The translations under genes were made by a program, and so were the position numbers. The notes beneath the pieces were generated by a model that saw only the letters and a program-made list of their open reading frames with translations, had not been told where the DNA came from and did no database searches. 64,000 nucleotides of DNA from contig NZ_JAIQDE010000037.1 in assembly GCF_020037015.1 (NCBI RefSeq), positions 1 through 64,000 of the forward strand, written 5' to 3'. The stretch's first letter is position 1; each line of letters begins with the position of its first letter. This DNA comes from Corallococcus sp. AS-1-6. GTDB lineage: Bacteria > Myxococcota > Myxococcia > Myxococcales > Myxococcaceae. Below, one piece after another: positions 25,514 to 35,844 of the stretch.

Positions 25514-26170
25514 CTACCGGCCTACCGCTTCGACCTCCGCCCAGAGGCGCTTGTCCTCGAGCGCCGTGTCCAGGGGGGCCCGGCGCTCCGCGATGCGCAG
25601 GAGCACGGCGGCCAGTTGGTCCAGGTGCATGGGCTTCAGCTTGTGCAGCAGCGGCAGCTTGCCCAGCGTGTGCAGGATGCCGGGCGGCGCGTGGTATTCG
25701 CCTTCCAACGCCGGGGGCCGCACCATCGTGTAGGGGATTCCGCTCTCTCGGACGATGCGCTCCGCTTCCGCCTTGGCCTTGAGGTACGCGCCCACCGGGC
25801 TGCCCGCGCCCACCGACGTGAGCAGGATGAAGTGGTCCACCCCCGCCGCCTTCGCCGCGTCCACCAACTGCCGCGTGGTGCCGATGTCGCTCGTCTCGTA
25901 GGTGTCCCCGGCCGCGAAGCGCTTGCGCATCGTGCCGATGAGCTGGAGCACCGTCGTGCTGCCCTTCATCGCCTCCACCAGCGCGGGCCCGTCCGCCAGC
26001 TCCAGCACCGCCTTCTTTGGCCAGTGGTTCGCGGGCTCCGTGTTCGCGCTCTTGGGGCGCACGTGCGGCGTCACCGGCACGCCCCTGGCCAGGGCCTGCC
26101 GCATCAGCGTGCGGCCCGTCGCGCCCGTGGCGCCCGCGACGAAGAGATGACGAGGAGCTGCGCTGCTCAT
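25514..26170 (-). CDS. NAD(P)-binding oxidoreductase-like protein (atypical SDR)
   Basis: 218 residues from the ATG at 26170, with GGGAGG 7 nt before it. The N-terminal Rossmann motif is GATGATGRTLMRQAL (about residues 13-27). The rest follows the NAD(P)H-binding / NmrA-like atypical SDR pattern (VLQLIGTMRKRFAAGD, HFILLTSVGAGSP, YLKAKAEAERIVRESGIPYT). YLKAK supplies the Tyr-x3-Lys pair. Such proteins are dinucleotide-dependent reductases or redox sensors. It is a single gene; the phospholipase D gene lies upstream on the same strand with a gap of 113 nt. Confidence 0.8.
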   Translation of the reverse strand: MSSAAPRHLFVAGATGATGRTLMRQALARGVPVTPHVRPKSANTEPANHWPKKAVLELADGPALVEAMKGSTTVLQLIGTMRKRFAAGDTYETSDIGTTRQLVDAAKAAGVDHFILLTSVGAGSPVGAYLKAKAEAERIVRESGIPYTMVRPPALEGEYHAPPGILHTLGKLPLLHKLKPMHLDQLAAVLLRIAERRAPLDTALEDKRLWAEVEAVGR

Positions 26171-26283
26171 GGCGATGCCTCCCGGCCGCGAACCTCGCGG
26201 CCCCTGGACGCACTTCTTGAGCACACGGCCCGCCCCTTGCCCACTGTTTCCAGGGGCCACGCGTGAAAGCGGACAGCCTGCCT

Positions 26284-27504
26284 TCAGCGCTTCGCCTGCT
26301 CGGCCTGGACCTCGCGCGCCCTCGTGAGGTCTTCCAGGAAGATGGCCTCCAACTGACGTGCCGCCTCCACGTCCTCCAGGACCAGCGAACCTTCCTCCAG
26401 CAGATTGAACGACAGCGCGTCGTAGTTGATGGACCCCACCAGCACGAGCCGGTCATCCACCAGCATCGTCTTCGCGTGCATCATCGCCGGCTGGTACTCC
26501 CAGAGGCGCACGCCCGCCGCCCGCAGCGTGTCGTAGCTCTGGCGCTGGAGCACCGTGATGGCCCGCTGGTCGTTCTTGTCCCCCGGCGCCAGCACCCGCA
26601 CGTCCACGCCCGCGCGGGCCTTCTCCACCAGCAGCGCCGTCAGCGCGTCGTTGGGCGTGAAGTACGCCTGCGAAATCCACAGCCGCTTCTTCGCCGCCTT
26701 CACCATCAACTGCGTCAGCCGCTCCGCGCGCGTCACCTCCGGGTTCGCCGTGCTGCTGACGAAGGCCGCCCAGCCCTCCCCCGCGGCGTCCAGGCCGGGC
26801 TGCGCCACCGACAGCGTGGGGAAGTCCGTCGGGGGCAACAGCTCGCCCGTCGTCTCCTGCCAGTTCTCCGCGAACGCCTGCTGGAGCTGCGCCACCACCG
26901 GGCCCTGGACCCGCACGTTGGTGTCGCGCCACTCCTTCTCGTTGCGCACGTCGCCCAGCCACTCGTCCTGGATGGCGAGCCCGCCGGTGATGGCCACCTT
27001 GCCGTCCACCACGACGATCTTCCGGTGGTTGCGCGCCAGGTTCTCGTCCGCCGGCAGCGGGCGGAACAGGTGGGCCTCACAGCCGATGGCCTCCAGCCGG
27101 GGCTTCACCTCCGTCTCGAAGGGGCCGCTGCCCAGCGGATCCACCAGCACGCGGCAGTGCACGCCCTCGCGGGTCCGCTCGGCCAGCGCTTCAATCATGC
27201 GGTCGGACGCGCGGCCCGGCCTCCAGATGAACATCACGATGTGGACGGAGGCGCGGGCCCGGGCGATTTCTTCCACCATCACGTCGAATACGGCGCCGTT
27301 GTTCGTCCACCGGATGCGGTTGCGCGGCTCCATCCGCACGCCCGTCGTCTGGTACAGCGCCGATGCGAAGCCCGCCCCACGCGAACCCACCTGCCCCGTG
27401 AGCTGGAATGGACGGGACGACTCCTTCGAGTTGCACGCGGACGGACATCCCGCGAGCAACAACGCCCCCATGACTCCCCCCCACCATCGTCCGCCCTTGC
27501 TCAC
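26284..27504 (-). CDS. Phospholipase D-type (cardiolipin synthase-like) lipoprotein
   Basis: 406 residues from a GTG at 27504 (MSKGGRWWGGVMGALLLAGC), giving a lipobox LAGC. An ATG at 27471 inside the signal is less likely because it would leave no basic N-region. Two HKD motifs are complete: HRKIVVVDGKVAITGG near residue 180 and HAKTMLVDDRLVLVGS near 340. Two HKD motifs in about 400 residues match bacterial cardiolipin synthases and other phospholipase D enzymes, which move phosphatidyl groups. The lipoprotein signal would place it in the envelope and is unusual for ClsA, which has membrane helices. The ECF42 unit lies divergently upstream. Confidence 0.85.
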   Translation of the reverse strand: MSKGGRWWGGVMGALLLAGCPSACNSKESSRPFQLTGQVGSRGAGFASALYQTTGVRMEPRNRIRWTNNGAVFDVMVEEIARARASVHIVMFIWRPGRASDRMIEALAERTREGVHCRVLVDPLGSGPFETEVKPRLEAIGCEAHLFRPLPADENLARNHRKIVVVDGKVAITGGLAIQDEWLGDVRNEKEWRDTNVRVQGPVVAQLQQAFAENWQETTGELLPPTDFPTLSVAQPGLDAAGEGWAAFVSSTANPEVTRAERLTQLMVKAAKKRLWISQAYFTPNDALTALLVEKARAGVDVRVLAPGDKNDQRAITVLQRQSYDTLRAAGVRLWEYQPAMMHAKTMLVDDRLVLVGSINYDALSFNLLEEGSLVLEDVEAARQLEAIFLEDLTRAREVQAEQAKR

Positions 27505-27628
27505 GTCCGGTGCCCGCGCCTCCTGTCCTTCAGGGGTAGGCACCCCCGGGTGACGTGTCACCCGTGAGCGCGAGACAAGTGTTCTCTGTCCACGGAGTGG
27601 GTGTGCGCACAGGGTGACGGGGTAGGCA

Positions 27629-27655
27629 TGTCGATCCTCCGCGACGTGGGCCGTC
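27629..27655 (+). promoter_or_regulatory. Candidate ECF42 sigma promoter
   Basis: TGTCGA at 27629-27634 and CGTC at 27652-27655 are separated by 17 nt. Published work on ECF42 sigma factors in Streptomyces, as I recall it, gives TGTCGA in the -35 region and CGTC or CGAC in the -10. The site lies 43 nt before the start of the DGPF gene that heads the ECF42 operon, which suits autoregulation. Confidence 0.55.
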
Positions 27656-27697
27656 TCTTTCGACGAAACCCCCGCTGTCCCCCGAAAGGTCCGTCCC

Positions 27698-28048
27698 ATG
27701 GCCCGCTACCTGATGCTGCTGCACGAGAACCCCGCCACCTTCGCCGCCATGTCTCCCGCCGAGCTGCAGGCCATCGTGGAGGAGTACGCCCGGTGGAGTG
27801 ACGGGCTGCTCCAGGAGGGCCGCCTGCTCCAGGGCGAGAAGCTGCGCGACGAGGGCGGCCGGCGCCTGACGCAGCAGGGCGGACAGGTGCTCGTGTCGGA
27901 CGGGCCGTACGCGGAGGTGAAGGACGTGGTGGGCGGCCTCTTCATCCTGTCCGCGGATTCGTATGACGCCGCCGTGGCCCTGGCCCGGACGTGTCCGCAC
28001 CTGCGCTACGGCGGTGAAGTCGAGCTGCGCGCCATCGAAGAGGTCTGA
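27698..28048 (+). CDS. DGPF/YCII-related protein, partner of ECF42 sigma factor
   Basis: 116 residues from the ATG at 27698. It is a YCII-related small protein (MARYLMLLHENPATFAAMSP, SDGPYAEVKDVVGGLFILSA). The motif DGPYAE is the version here of the DGPF motif that names the family. ECF42 sigma factors are known to lie next to DGPF proteins across many phyla; the sigma factor begins 5 nt after this stop. The biochemical role of DGPF proteins is not established. The candidate ECF42 promoter lies upstream. Confidence 0.85.
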   Translation: MARYLMLLHENPATFAAMSPAELQAIVEEYARWSDGLLQEGRLLQGEKLRDEGGRRLTQQGGQVLVSDGPYAEVKDVVGGLFILSADSYDAAVALARTCPHLRYGGEVELRAIEEV

Positions 28049-28052
28049 CGCC

Positions 28053-29291
28053 GTGTCCTCCGCGACGCAGGCGCTGGAGCTGGCCTTCCGGCAGTGGTCC
28101 GCGGGGCTCGTCGCGGCCGTGGCCCGGCGCGTGGGGCTGGGACGGCTGGACCTGGCGGAGGACTCGGTGCAGTTCGCCATGCTCCAGGCGGCGCGGACGT
28201 GGGGCTTCCACGGCATCCCGGAGCAGCCGCGGGCATGGCTGCTGCGCGTGGCGCTGAACCGGCTGACGGACCTCCTGCGGCAGCGCGCGCCGGAGGAGCC
28301 GGAGGGCCCGGAGGCCGAGGATGAGGCCGGGCCTCCGGATGCGCCCACGCGCTTCGCGGCGGAGCTCCCGGATGATGCGCTGCGGTTGCTGTTCGCGTGC
28401 TGTCATCCGGCGCTCTCCCGCGAGATGCAGGTGCCCCTCACGCTGAAGGTGGCGTGTGGCTTCTCCGTGCGCGAGGTCGCCGCCGCGCTGCTCGCGGACG
28501 AGCCCACCGTGGCGCAGCGGCTGGTGCGCGCGAAGCGGACGCTGCGCGCCTGCCGGGCCACGCTGGAGGTGCCCTCGCCCGAGTCGCTGCCGGAGCGGCT
28601 GGGCGCGGTGCACGCCGCGCTCTACCTGCTCTTCAACGAGGGCTACGAGGCCTCCGAGGGCCACGACCTGTCCCGCGCGGAGCTGTGCCTGGAGGCGCTG
28701 CGCCTGTCGGAGGTGTTGCTTGCGCACGCGGGGACCGCGACGCCGGAGGGCCATGCGCTGGCGGCGCTGTTCTGCTTCCGCGCCGCGAACCTCCCGGGCC
28801 GCGTGGATGCGCGGGGCGCGTTCGTGCCGCAGGAGGCGCGAGCCGGGACGGAGCCGTCGCCCCTCTTGCTGGCGCGCGGGCTCTGGCACCTGCGCGCCTC
28901 CATGGGGACGGTGCTGACGCCGCTGCACCTGGAGGCGGAGATCGCCCTCGTGCACGCGAAGACGTCCACGCCGGGGCCGGAGGACAGCGCCCGGTTGCTG
29001 CGGCTGTACGACGCGCTGCTCGCCCTCAAGCCGTCGCCCATCGTCGCGCTGTCGCGGGTGGTGGCGCTGGCGCGGGTGCGCGGGCCGGCCGAGGCGCTGG
29101 AGGCGTTGGGGCCCTTGCGCTCGGAGGCGGTGCTGCGGCGATACCCGTACCGCTTCGCCGTGGAGGGCATGCTGCTGGAGCAGGCAGGGGCGCGGGGGAG
29201 GGCGGCGGACTGCTTCCGTCAGGCCGCGGCGCTGGCCCGCACGCCGCCGCAGCGGGAGTACCTGCTCTCCCGGGCCCGCGCCTGCGAGTAG
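28053..29291 (+). CDS. ECF42-group sigma factor with C-terminal TPR-like extension
   Basis: 412 residues from a GTG at 28053, 4 nt after the DGPF stop. Region sigma2 is at about 10-80 (QFAMLQAARTWGFHGIPEQP) and sigma4 at about 110-165 (LRLLFACCHPALSREMQVPL, GFSVREVAAALLADEPTVAQ). The long C-terminal extension (DUF6596, then TPR-like helices, about 185-410: YLLFNEGYEASEGHDLSRAE) defines group ECF42. In this group no anti-sigma factor is adjacent and the extension controls activity. Length fits the group (about 400). Confidence 0.92.
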   Translation: MSSATQALELAFRQWSAGLVAAVARRVGLGRLDLAEDSVQFAMLQAARTWGFHGIPEQPRAWLLRVALNRLTDLLRQRAPEEPEGPEAEDEAGPPDAPTRFAAELPDDALRLLFACCHPALSREMQVPLTLKVACGFSVREVAAALLADEPTVAQRLVRAKRTLRACRATLEVPSPESLPERLGAVHAALYLLFNEGYEASEGHDLSRAELCLEALRLSEVLLAHAGTATPEGHALAALFCFRAANLPGRVDARGAFVPQEARAGTEPSPLLLARGLWHLRASMGTVLTPLHLEAEIALVHAKTSTPGPEDSARLLRLYDALLALKPSPIVALSRVVALARVRGPAEALEALGPLRSEAVLRRYPYRFAVEGMLLEQAGARGRAADCFRQAAALARTPPQREYLLSRARACE

Positions 29292-29339
29292 GAGCGCGCG
29301 TGCTACCGTCCCGCTCTCGTCGGGTCACCGGGAGCGGGC

Positions 29340-30659
29340 ATGTCGCTGAGCACGTCGGAGGACTTCAAGTCGGACCTGGGCCTGGAGCCCCGTCACCTGC
29401 TGCCTGTCGTGTCCCGGCTGGAGGACTTCGTCCGGCCGTTCTGCGCCGCGCTCGACGCGTTCCATGCGGACTGGAGCGGCTGGGGCAAGGCCTCGTACTT
29501 CTTCACGGGCAAGCAGGCGTGGGCGGACGCGAAGCTGAAGGCGCTCGATACGGCGGAGCACCTGCTGTACCGGCTCTGCGACCTGGAGCAGGAGCGGCTC
29601 GCGCACTCCAAGCCGTCGCGGCTGCTGTTGATGCGGCTGCTGGTGGAGATCCAGGAGGCGCACATCGAGCTGGTGGACTACGTCCACACGAACGACCTGA
29701 AGCTCTACACGCCGGACCGCGGGACGCTGGGGACCGCCGCGCTGAACCAGTTGGACGCGGACTGGGATGCGCTGCGCAACGGCACGGGCGCGGTGAAGCT
29801 GCCCACCGGGGCGCAATACGCGCGCGGCAACCGCGAGGTGCGCGCCATCCACGCCCGGCTGCTGTCCCGTGCGCATGGCCGGGAGTTGATGCGGTGGATC
29901 CTCAGGGACACGGAGGCGGACCCGGAGTGGCCGGTGACGCTGGTGTTGACCCAGGCCTTCACGCCCTCCGCCAACTTCCGGCAGAAGGTGGAGGTCAACA
30001 AGCAGCGGCTGGTGGCGACGTCCGATGAGCTCACGCGCTTGAAGGCCGAATACGAAGGGATGAGCCAGGAGCTGACCCGCATGGAGGAGGACGCGCGGCA
30101 GGGCAATGAGAGCTGGGGCGAGCTGCGCAAGCGCCTGGCGTCGTCGTCGAGGATCTACGCGGACCTGGGGGCCCGGCGCGATGCCGTGGACACGCGCATC
30201 GGGAAGCTGGAGGTGGAGCTTGGCTGGTACGACGAGGACGGCCACGGCGAGGACTACCTGCTGAGCGAACCGGCGCCGGGGCTCGCGGGCAAGGGTTCCG
30301 GACGCGGCTCCCGGCTCAGCCTGCGCTCCGGGCTGCGCGACAGCACGCAGCGCAACTATTCCCGCGACCAGCACCCCATCCCCGCGCCTGCGTTCATCGT
30401 CTACGGGCACGAGCTCATCCACGTCCTGCAGAACCGCCATCCGACACGGATGGTGCTGCAGCCCCAGGCGTACGCGCGCGAGCACACGAAGCACGGCTAC
30501 AGCAACACCACGGAGCACGAGACCATCCGCGCGCTGCGCAAGCAGCGCACGGCGCAGCACCTGCCGTTCTACGAGAACCAGCTCCGTGACGAGCACCAGC
30601 TCACGAAGCGCAAGCACCACACGGGGACGTCCGCCTTCGAGCTGGGCGAGACGGACTGA
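29340..30659 (+). CDS. M91-like (NleD-type) zinc metallopeptidase candidate
   Basis: 439 residues from the ATG at 29340. Helical N-terminal part (about 1-220), coiled coil at about 222-297 (DELTRLKAEYEGMSQELTRM), then a C-terminal protease-like part. The zinc motif HELIH is at 357-361 (VYGHELIHVLQ). Downstream come NTTEHETIRALRKQR and PFYENQLRDEHQL, which resemble the late block of family M91 (NleD-type effector peptidases: Glu ligand, then ENQLR). NleD of pathogenic E. coli cuts MAP kinases in host cells. There is no signal peptide. Family membership is inferred from these patterns; delivery and target are unknown. The gene stands alone. Confidence 0.6.
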   Translation: MSLSTSEDFKSDLGLEPRHLLPVVSRLEDFVRPFCAALDAFHADWSGWGKASYFFTGKQAWADAKLKALDTAEHLLYRLCDLEQERLAHSKPSRLLLMRLLVEIQEAHIELVDYVHTNDLKLYTPDRGTLGTAALNQLDADWDALRNGTGAVKLPTGAQYARGNREVRAIHARLLSRAHGRELMRWILRDTEADPEWPVTLVLTQAFTPSANFRQKVEVNKQRLVATSDELTRLKAEYEGMSQELTRMEEDARQGNESWGELRKRLASSSRIYADLGARRDAVDTRIGKLEVELGWYDEDGHGEDYLLSEPAPGLAGKGSGRGSRLSLRSGLRDSTQRNYSRDQHPIPAPAFIVYGHELIHVLQNRHPTRMVLQPQAYAREHTKHGYSNTTEHETIRALRKQRTAQHLPFYENQLRDEHQLTKRKHHTGTSAFELGETD

Positions 30660-30671
30660 AGCGCACGCGCG

Positions 30672-32102
<1,431 letters not shown>

Positions 32103-32288
32103 CCGGTGTCCTCCTTGCGTCAAAAGTGATGTTTCAGCGCTCCGGAGGGAAGGAACCCTGCCGGGCCCCGCCCGCAGGGCTGCTCCCCGGGGTCCGAAGC
32201 GCCTCCTGCTTCGGCTGCCCCCGATACATTCAAGCTCCCTCTCGCACGGGAAGGGGGGATATCCTCACGGACAGGGCGGCCTCCCCTC

Positions 32289-35200
32289 ATGTCTCACCCC
32301 CCTTCCTGTCAGACCTCCTCCCGGGCGGATGCCCCGGACGCCGACTCGCCTCCGGGCATGGATCCGGAGGTCGTGGGGCGCCGCTACCGCATCCTCGACC
32401 TGCTGGGACGCGGCGGCGCGGGCACCGTGTGGCGCGCGCAGGACGGACTGTCCGGCCCCGTGGCCCTCAAGCGGCTGCACAAGACGGTGGCGGACCTGGC
32501 GCGGCGTCCCGGCCGGGGCACGCCCTCCGCCTTCGCCACGCAGGGCATGGCGCTGTCGCTGGCCCACGAGTTCCAGACGCTGGTGTCGCTGCGCCACCCG
32601 CACGTCATCCGCGTGCTGGACTACGGCTTCGACGCGGAGGGCCGGCCCTACCTGGCCATGGACCTGCTGGAGGACGCGCGCACGCTGGTGGAGGCCGGCA
32701 CGGGCGCGCCCCTGACGACGCAGGTGGGGCTGCTCATCCAGACGCTCCAGGCGCTCGCGTACCTGCACCGGCGCGGCATCATCCACCGCGACCTGAAGCC
32801 CGGGAACGTGCTGGTGGTGCGCGGCCAGGTGAAGGTGCTGGACTTCGGCCTGGCCGTGGGCCGCGACCAGCAGGGCCGACGCGCGCAGCCCGCGGGCACC
32901 CCGGGCTACCTGGCCCCGGAGCTCTTTGAAGATCAGCCCCCGTCCGAGCGGACGGACCTGTTCGGCTTCGGCGCCATGGCGTGCCAGATGTTCTTCGGCC
33001 GGCTGCCCCACGGGGGCCAGGTGTTCGCGACGCCGGGCTTCCCGCCCGCGCTCAGGGCCCTGCTGGAGCAACTGGTGGCGCCCGAGCCCCACCGCCGGCC
33101 GCGCGACGCGGAGGCCGTCATCACCGCGCTGAGCGACGCCGTGGGCCAGCCCCCGCCCGCCGAGTCCGCCGCCACGCGCGAGAGCTTCCTCCAGTCCGCG
33201 CGCTTCGTGGGCCGCGTGGCGGAGCGCGAGCACCTGACGAACGTGCTCGACGCGGCGCTCGCGGGGCAGGGCGCCGCGTGGCTCATCGGCGGGGAGAGCG
33301 GCGTGGGCAAGTCGCGCCTGCTGGAGGAGGTGCGCTCGCTGGCGCTGGTGCGCGGCGCGATGGTGCTGCGCGGCCAGGCGGTGGACACCGGCGGCGTGCC
33401 CTACCAGGAGTGGCGCGCGGTGCTGCGCTGGCTGCCCATGCTCACGGAGCTCTCCGACCGCGAGGCGCGCGTGCTCCGGCCGCTGGTGCCGGACCTGGAG
33501 TCTCTGCTGGGCCGAGAGGTGCCCGCCGCGCCGGAGCTGGACGGGGACATGGCGCAACTGCGCCTGCACCAGACGGTGGAGGACCTCTTCGCCCGCCTGT
33601 CCCAGCCCACCGTGGTCATCCTGGAGGACCTGCACCAGGCGCACGCCGAGTCCCTCCAGCTCCTCGCGCAGCTCGCGGCGAGGGCGCCGGGCCTGCCGCT
33701 GCTCCTGCTGGTGAGCTTCCGCGACGACGAGTCCCCGCAGTTGCCGGAGCGCCTGAAGGGCACCCGCGTGCTGCGGCTTCAGCGGCTGAACGCGGAGGAG
33801 ATCGCCCAACTGGGCGAGTCCATGCTGGGCGCCGTCGGCCGGCGGCCCGACGTGGTGGAGCTCCTGCGCCGCGAGTCGGAGGGCAACCCGTTCCTGCTGG
33901 TGGAGGTGGTGCGCGCGCTGGCGGAGGACGCGGGCGGCCTGGACCGGCTGGGCGCCGTCGCGCTGCCCCAGCGCGTGTGGGCGGGCGGCATGCGCGCGCT
34001 GGTGCAGCGCCGGCTGGAGAAGGTGCCCCGGGAGGCGCGGGAGCTGCTGGACGTGGCGGCGCTGCTGGGCCGGGAGCTGGACCTGGCGGTGCTGGAGCGG
34101 GCCGCGCCCGGCGCGGACGTGGAGGCGTGGCTCACCGACTGCGCGGCGGCGGCGGTGCTGGACGTGGCGGACGGCCGCTGGCGCTTCGCGCACGACAAGC
34201 TGCGCGAGCGGCTGCTGGAGGACCTGCCCCCGGAGCTCCGCCCCGCGCTCCACCGGCGCGCGGCCCAGGCGCTGGAGGCGGCCCACCCCACGGGGCACGC
34301 CGCCGCGCTGTCGTACCACTGGGGGCAGGCCGGGGACGCGGCCCGTGAGTCGCATCACGCGCGGCTCGCGGGCGAGGAGGCGCTGTCGGTGGGCGCGTGC
34401 CGGGAAGCGCTGCCGCTGCTCTCCCGGGCGCTGGCGGTCGCGCCCCAGGCCACGCCGCTGGAGCAGGGCCGGATGGAGGCGCTGCTGGCGGAGGCGCGGT
34501 TCCAGTTGGGGGACCTGGAGGCCTTCCGCGCGCACGCGGAGGCGGCGCTCGCGCACTTCGGCTGGCGCGTGCCCTCGTCGCGCGGGGCGTGGGTGCTGGG
34601 CACGCTGGGGCAGGTGCTGTCGCGGCTGGCGCAGAGCGCCCGTCCGGACGCGTACGTGGATGACTCCCGGCGGCGCAAGGAGACGCGGCGGGTGGCGGGC
34701 CGGCTGCTGATGCGGCTCACCGACGCATTCATCTACGCGCAGGAGGCGCTGCCGGTGCTCTGGAGCGGCCTGCGCATGCTCAACCTGTGCGAGCCCGCGG
34801 GGCCCACGCCGGAGCTGGCGCGCGGCTACACGGTGATGGCGGTGGTGGCGGGCACGGTGCCGCTGCACCACGTGGCGGACGCGTGGGTGAAGCGGGCGCA
34901 TGAGGTGGCCGAGAGCGTGGGCCGCCCGGCGGACCTGGCCTACGTGCTCAACCGCAACGCCGTGTGCGCGGTGTACCAGGCGCGCTGGCAGGACGTGGAG
35001 ACGTGGCTCGCGCGGGCGACGGCCATCGTGGACTCGGTGGGGGACCTGCGGCTGGCGGAGGAGTGCCGCGCGCTGCTCACCGTGTCCGCCATGTACCGGG
35101 GCCAGTTCGCGCGGGGCCTGCCGCTGATGGACTGGCTGGAGGCGTCCGCGGCGCGCCGGGGCGCGGAGCAGACGCGGCACTGGGCCCAGCACTACCGGGC

Positions 35201-35837
35201 CCACATGCTGCTGCGGCTGGGCGAGCACGCCCGGGCCCGCGTGGCGCTGGAGCCGGCGCTCGCGTGGACGGAGGCGCACGGCGGCGCCACCGACCGCATC
35301 ATCACGGACGGCACGCTGGCGCTCCTGTGCCTGCGCGAGGGTGACACGGCGGGCGCGCGCGCGGCGGCGGAGAAGGCGCTGGTGCGGCTGGCCGCGGGCA
35401 AGCCGGTGGCGCACTTCGTCTACTTCGGCGCGACGGCGGTGGCGGAGGTGCTGCTCACGCTGCTGGCGCGCGAGACGCCCGGGCCCGGCCTGCAGGCGCT
35501 CACGCACAGCGCGCGCTCCGCGCTCCATGAGGTGGAGCGCTTCGCGCGGGTGTTCCCCTTCGGCGAGCCCTCCGCGTGGCTGTGGCGCGGCTGCGAGGCG
35601 TGGCTCGCGGGCAAGCACCGCAAGGCCTTCCGCGCGTGGAAGCGCTGCATCGCGGAGTCGGACGCGCGGGGCATGCCCTACGAGGCGGCGCGCGCGCGGC
35701 TGGAGTGGGCGCGGCGCCTGCCCGCAGAGGACGCGGAGCGCGCGGAGCTGCTCCAGCGGGCGGCGGAGGACTTCACCCGGCTGGGGGCGCGCGAGGACCT
35801 GGCGCGGACCCTGGCCGAACAGGGGACGGCAGGGTGA
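32289..35837 (+). CDS. Serine/threonine kinase fused to AAA ATPase and TPR region
   Basis: 1182 residues from the ATG at 32289. The kinase domain (about 30-285) has the Gly loop LGRGGAGTVWRAQ, Lys in VALKRLHK, HRDLKPGNVLV, DFGLA and GTPGYLAPEL. An AAA-type ATPase follows (about 300-560) with Walker A GGESGVGKSRLLEE and Walker B-like VVILEDLHQAH. The rest (about 600-1180) is helical, with TPR-like repeats. The same order occurs in large myxobacterial STPK/ATPase regulators. It is cytoplasmic. A methyltransferase starts 8 nt after its stop. Confidence 0.9.
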   Translation: MSHPPSCQTSSRADAPDADSPPGMDPEVVGRRYRILDLLGRGGAGTVWRAQDGLSGPVALKRLHKTVADLARRPGRGTPSAFATQGMALSLAHEFQTLVSLRHPHVIRVLDYGFDAEGRPYLAMDLLEDARTLVEAGTGAPLTTQVGLLIQTLQALAYLHRRGIIHRDLKPGNVLVVRGQVKVLDFGLAVGRDQQGRRAQPAGTPGYLAPELFEDQPPSERTDLFGFGAMACQMFFGRLPHGGQVFATPGFPPALRALLEQLVAPEPHRRPRDAEAVITALSDAVGQPPPAESAATRESFLQSARFVGRVAEREHLTNVLDAALAGQGAAWLIGGESGVGKSRLLEEVRSLALVRGAMVLRGQAVDTGGVPYQEWRAVLRWLPMLTELSDREARVLRPLVPDLESLLGREVPAAPELDGDMAQLRLHQTVEDLFARLSQPTVVILEDLHQAHAESLQLLAQLAARAPGLPLLLLVSFRDDESPQLPERLKGTRVLRLQRLNAEEIAQLGESMLGAVGRRPDVVELLRRESEGNPFLLVEVVRALAEDAGGLDRLGAVALPQRVWAGGMRALVQRRLEKVPREARELLDVAALLGRELDLAVLERAAPGADVEAWLTDCAAAAVLDVADGRWRFAHDKLRERLLEDLPPELRPALHRRAAQALEAAHPTGHAAALSYHWGQAGDAARESHHARLAGEEALSVGACREALPLLSRALAVAPQATPLEQGRMEALLAEARFQLGDLEAFRAHAEAALAHFGWRVPSSRGAWVLGTLGQVLSRLAQSARPDAYVDDSRRRKETRRVAGRLLMRLTDAFIYAQEALPVLWSGLRMLNLCEPAGPTPELARGYTVMAVVAGTVPLHHVADAWVKRAHEVAESVGRPADLAYVLNRNAVCAVYQARWQDVETWLARATAIVDSVGDLRLAEECRALLTVSAMYRGQFARGLPLMDWLEASAARRGAEQTRHWAQHYRAHMLLRLGEHARARVALEPALAWTEAHGGATDRIITDGTLALLCLREGDTAGARAAAEKALVRLAAGKPVAHFVYFGATAVAEVLLTLLARETPGPGLQALTHSARSALHEVERFARVFPFGEPSAWLWRGCEAWLAGKHRKAFRAWKRCIAESDARGMPYEAARARLEWARRLPAEDAERAELLQRAAEDFTRLGAREDLARTLAEQGTAG

Positions 35838-35844
35838 CGAAGCG

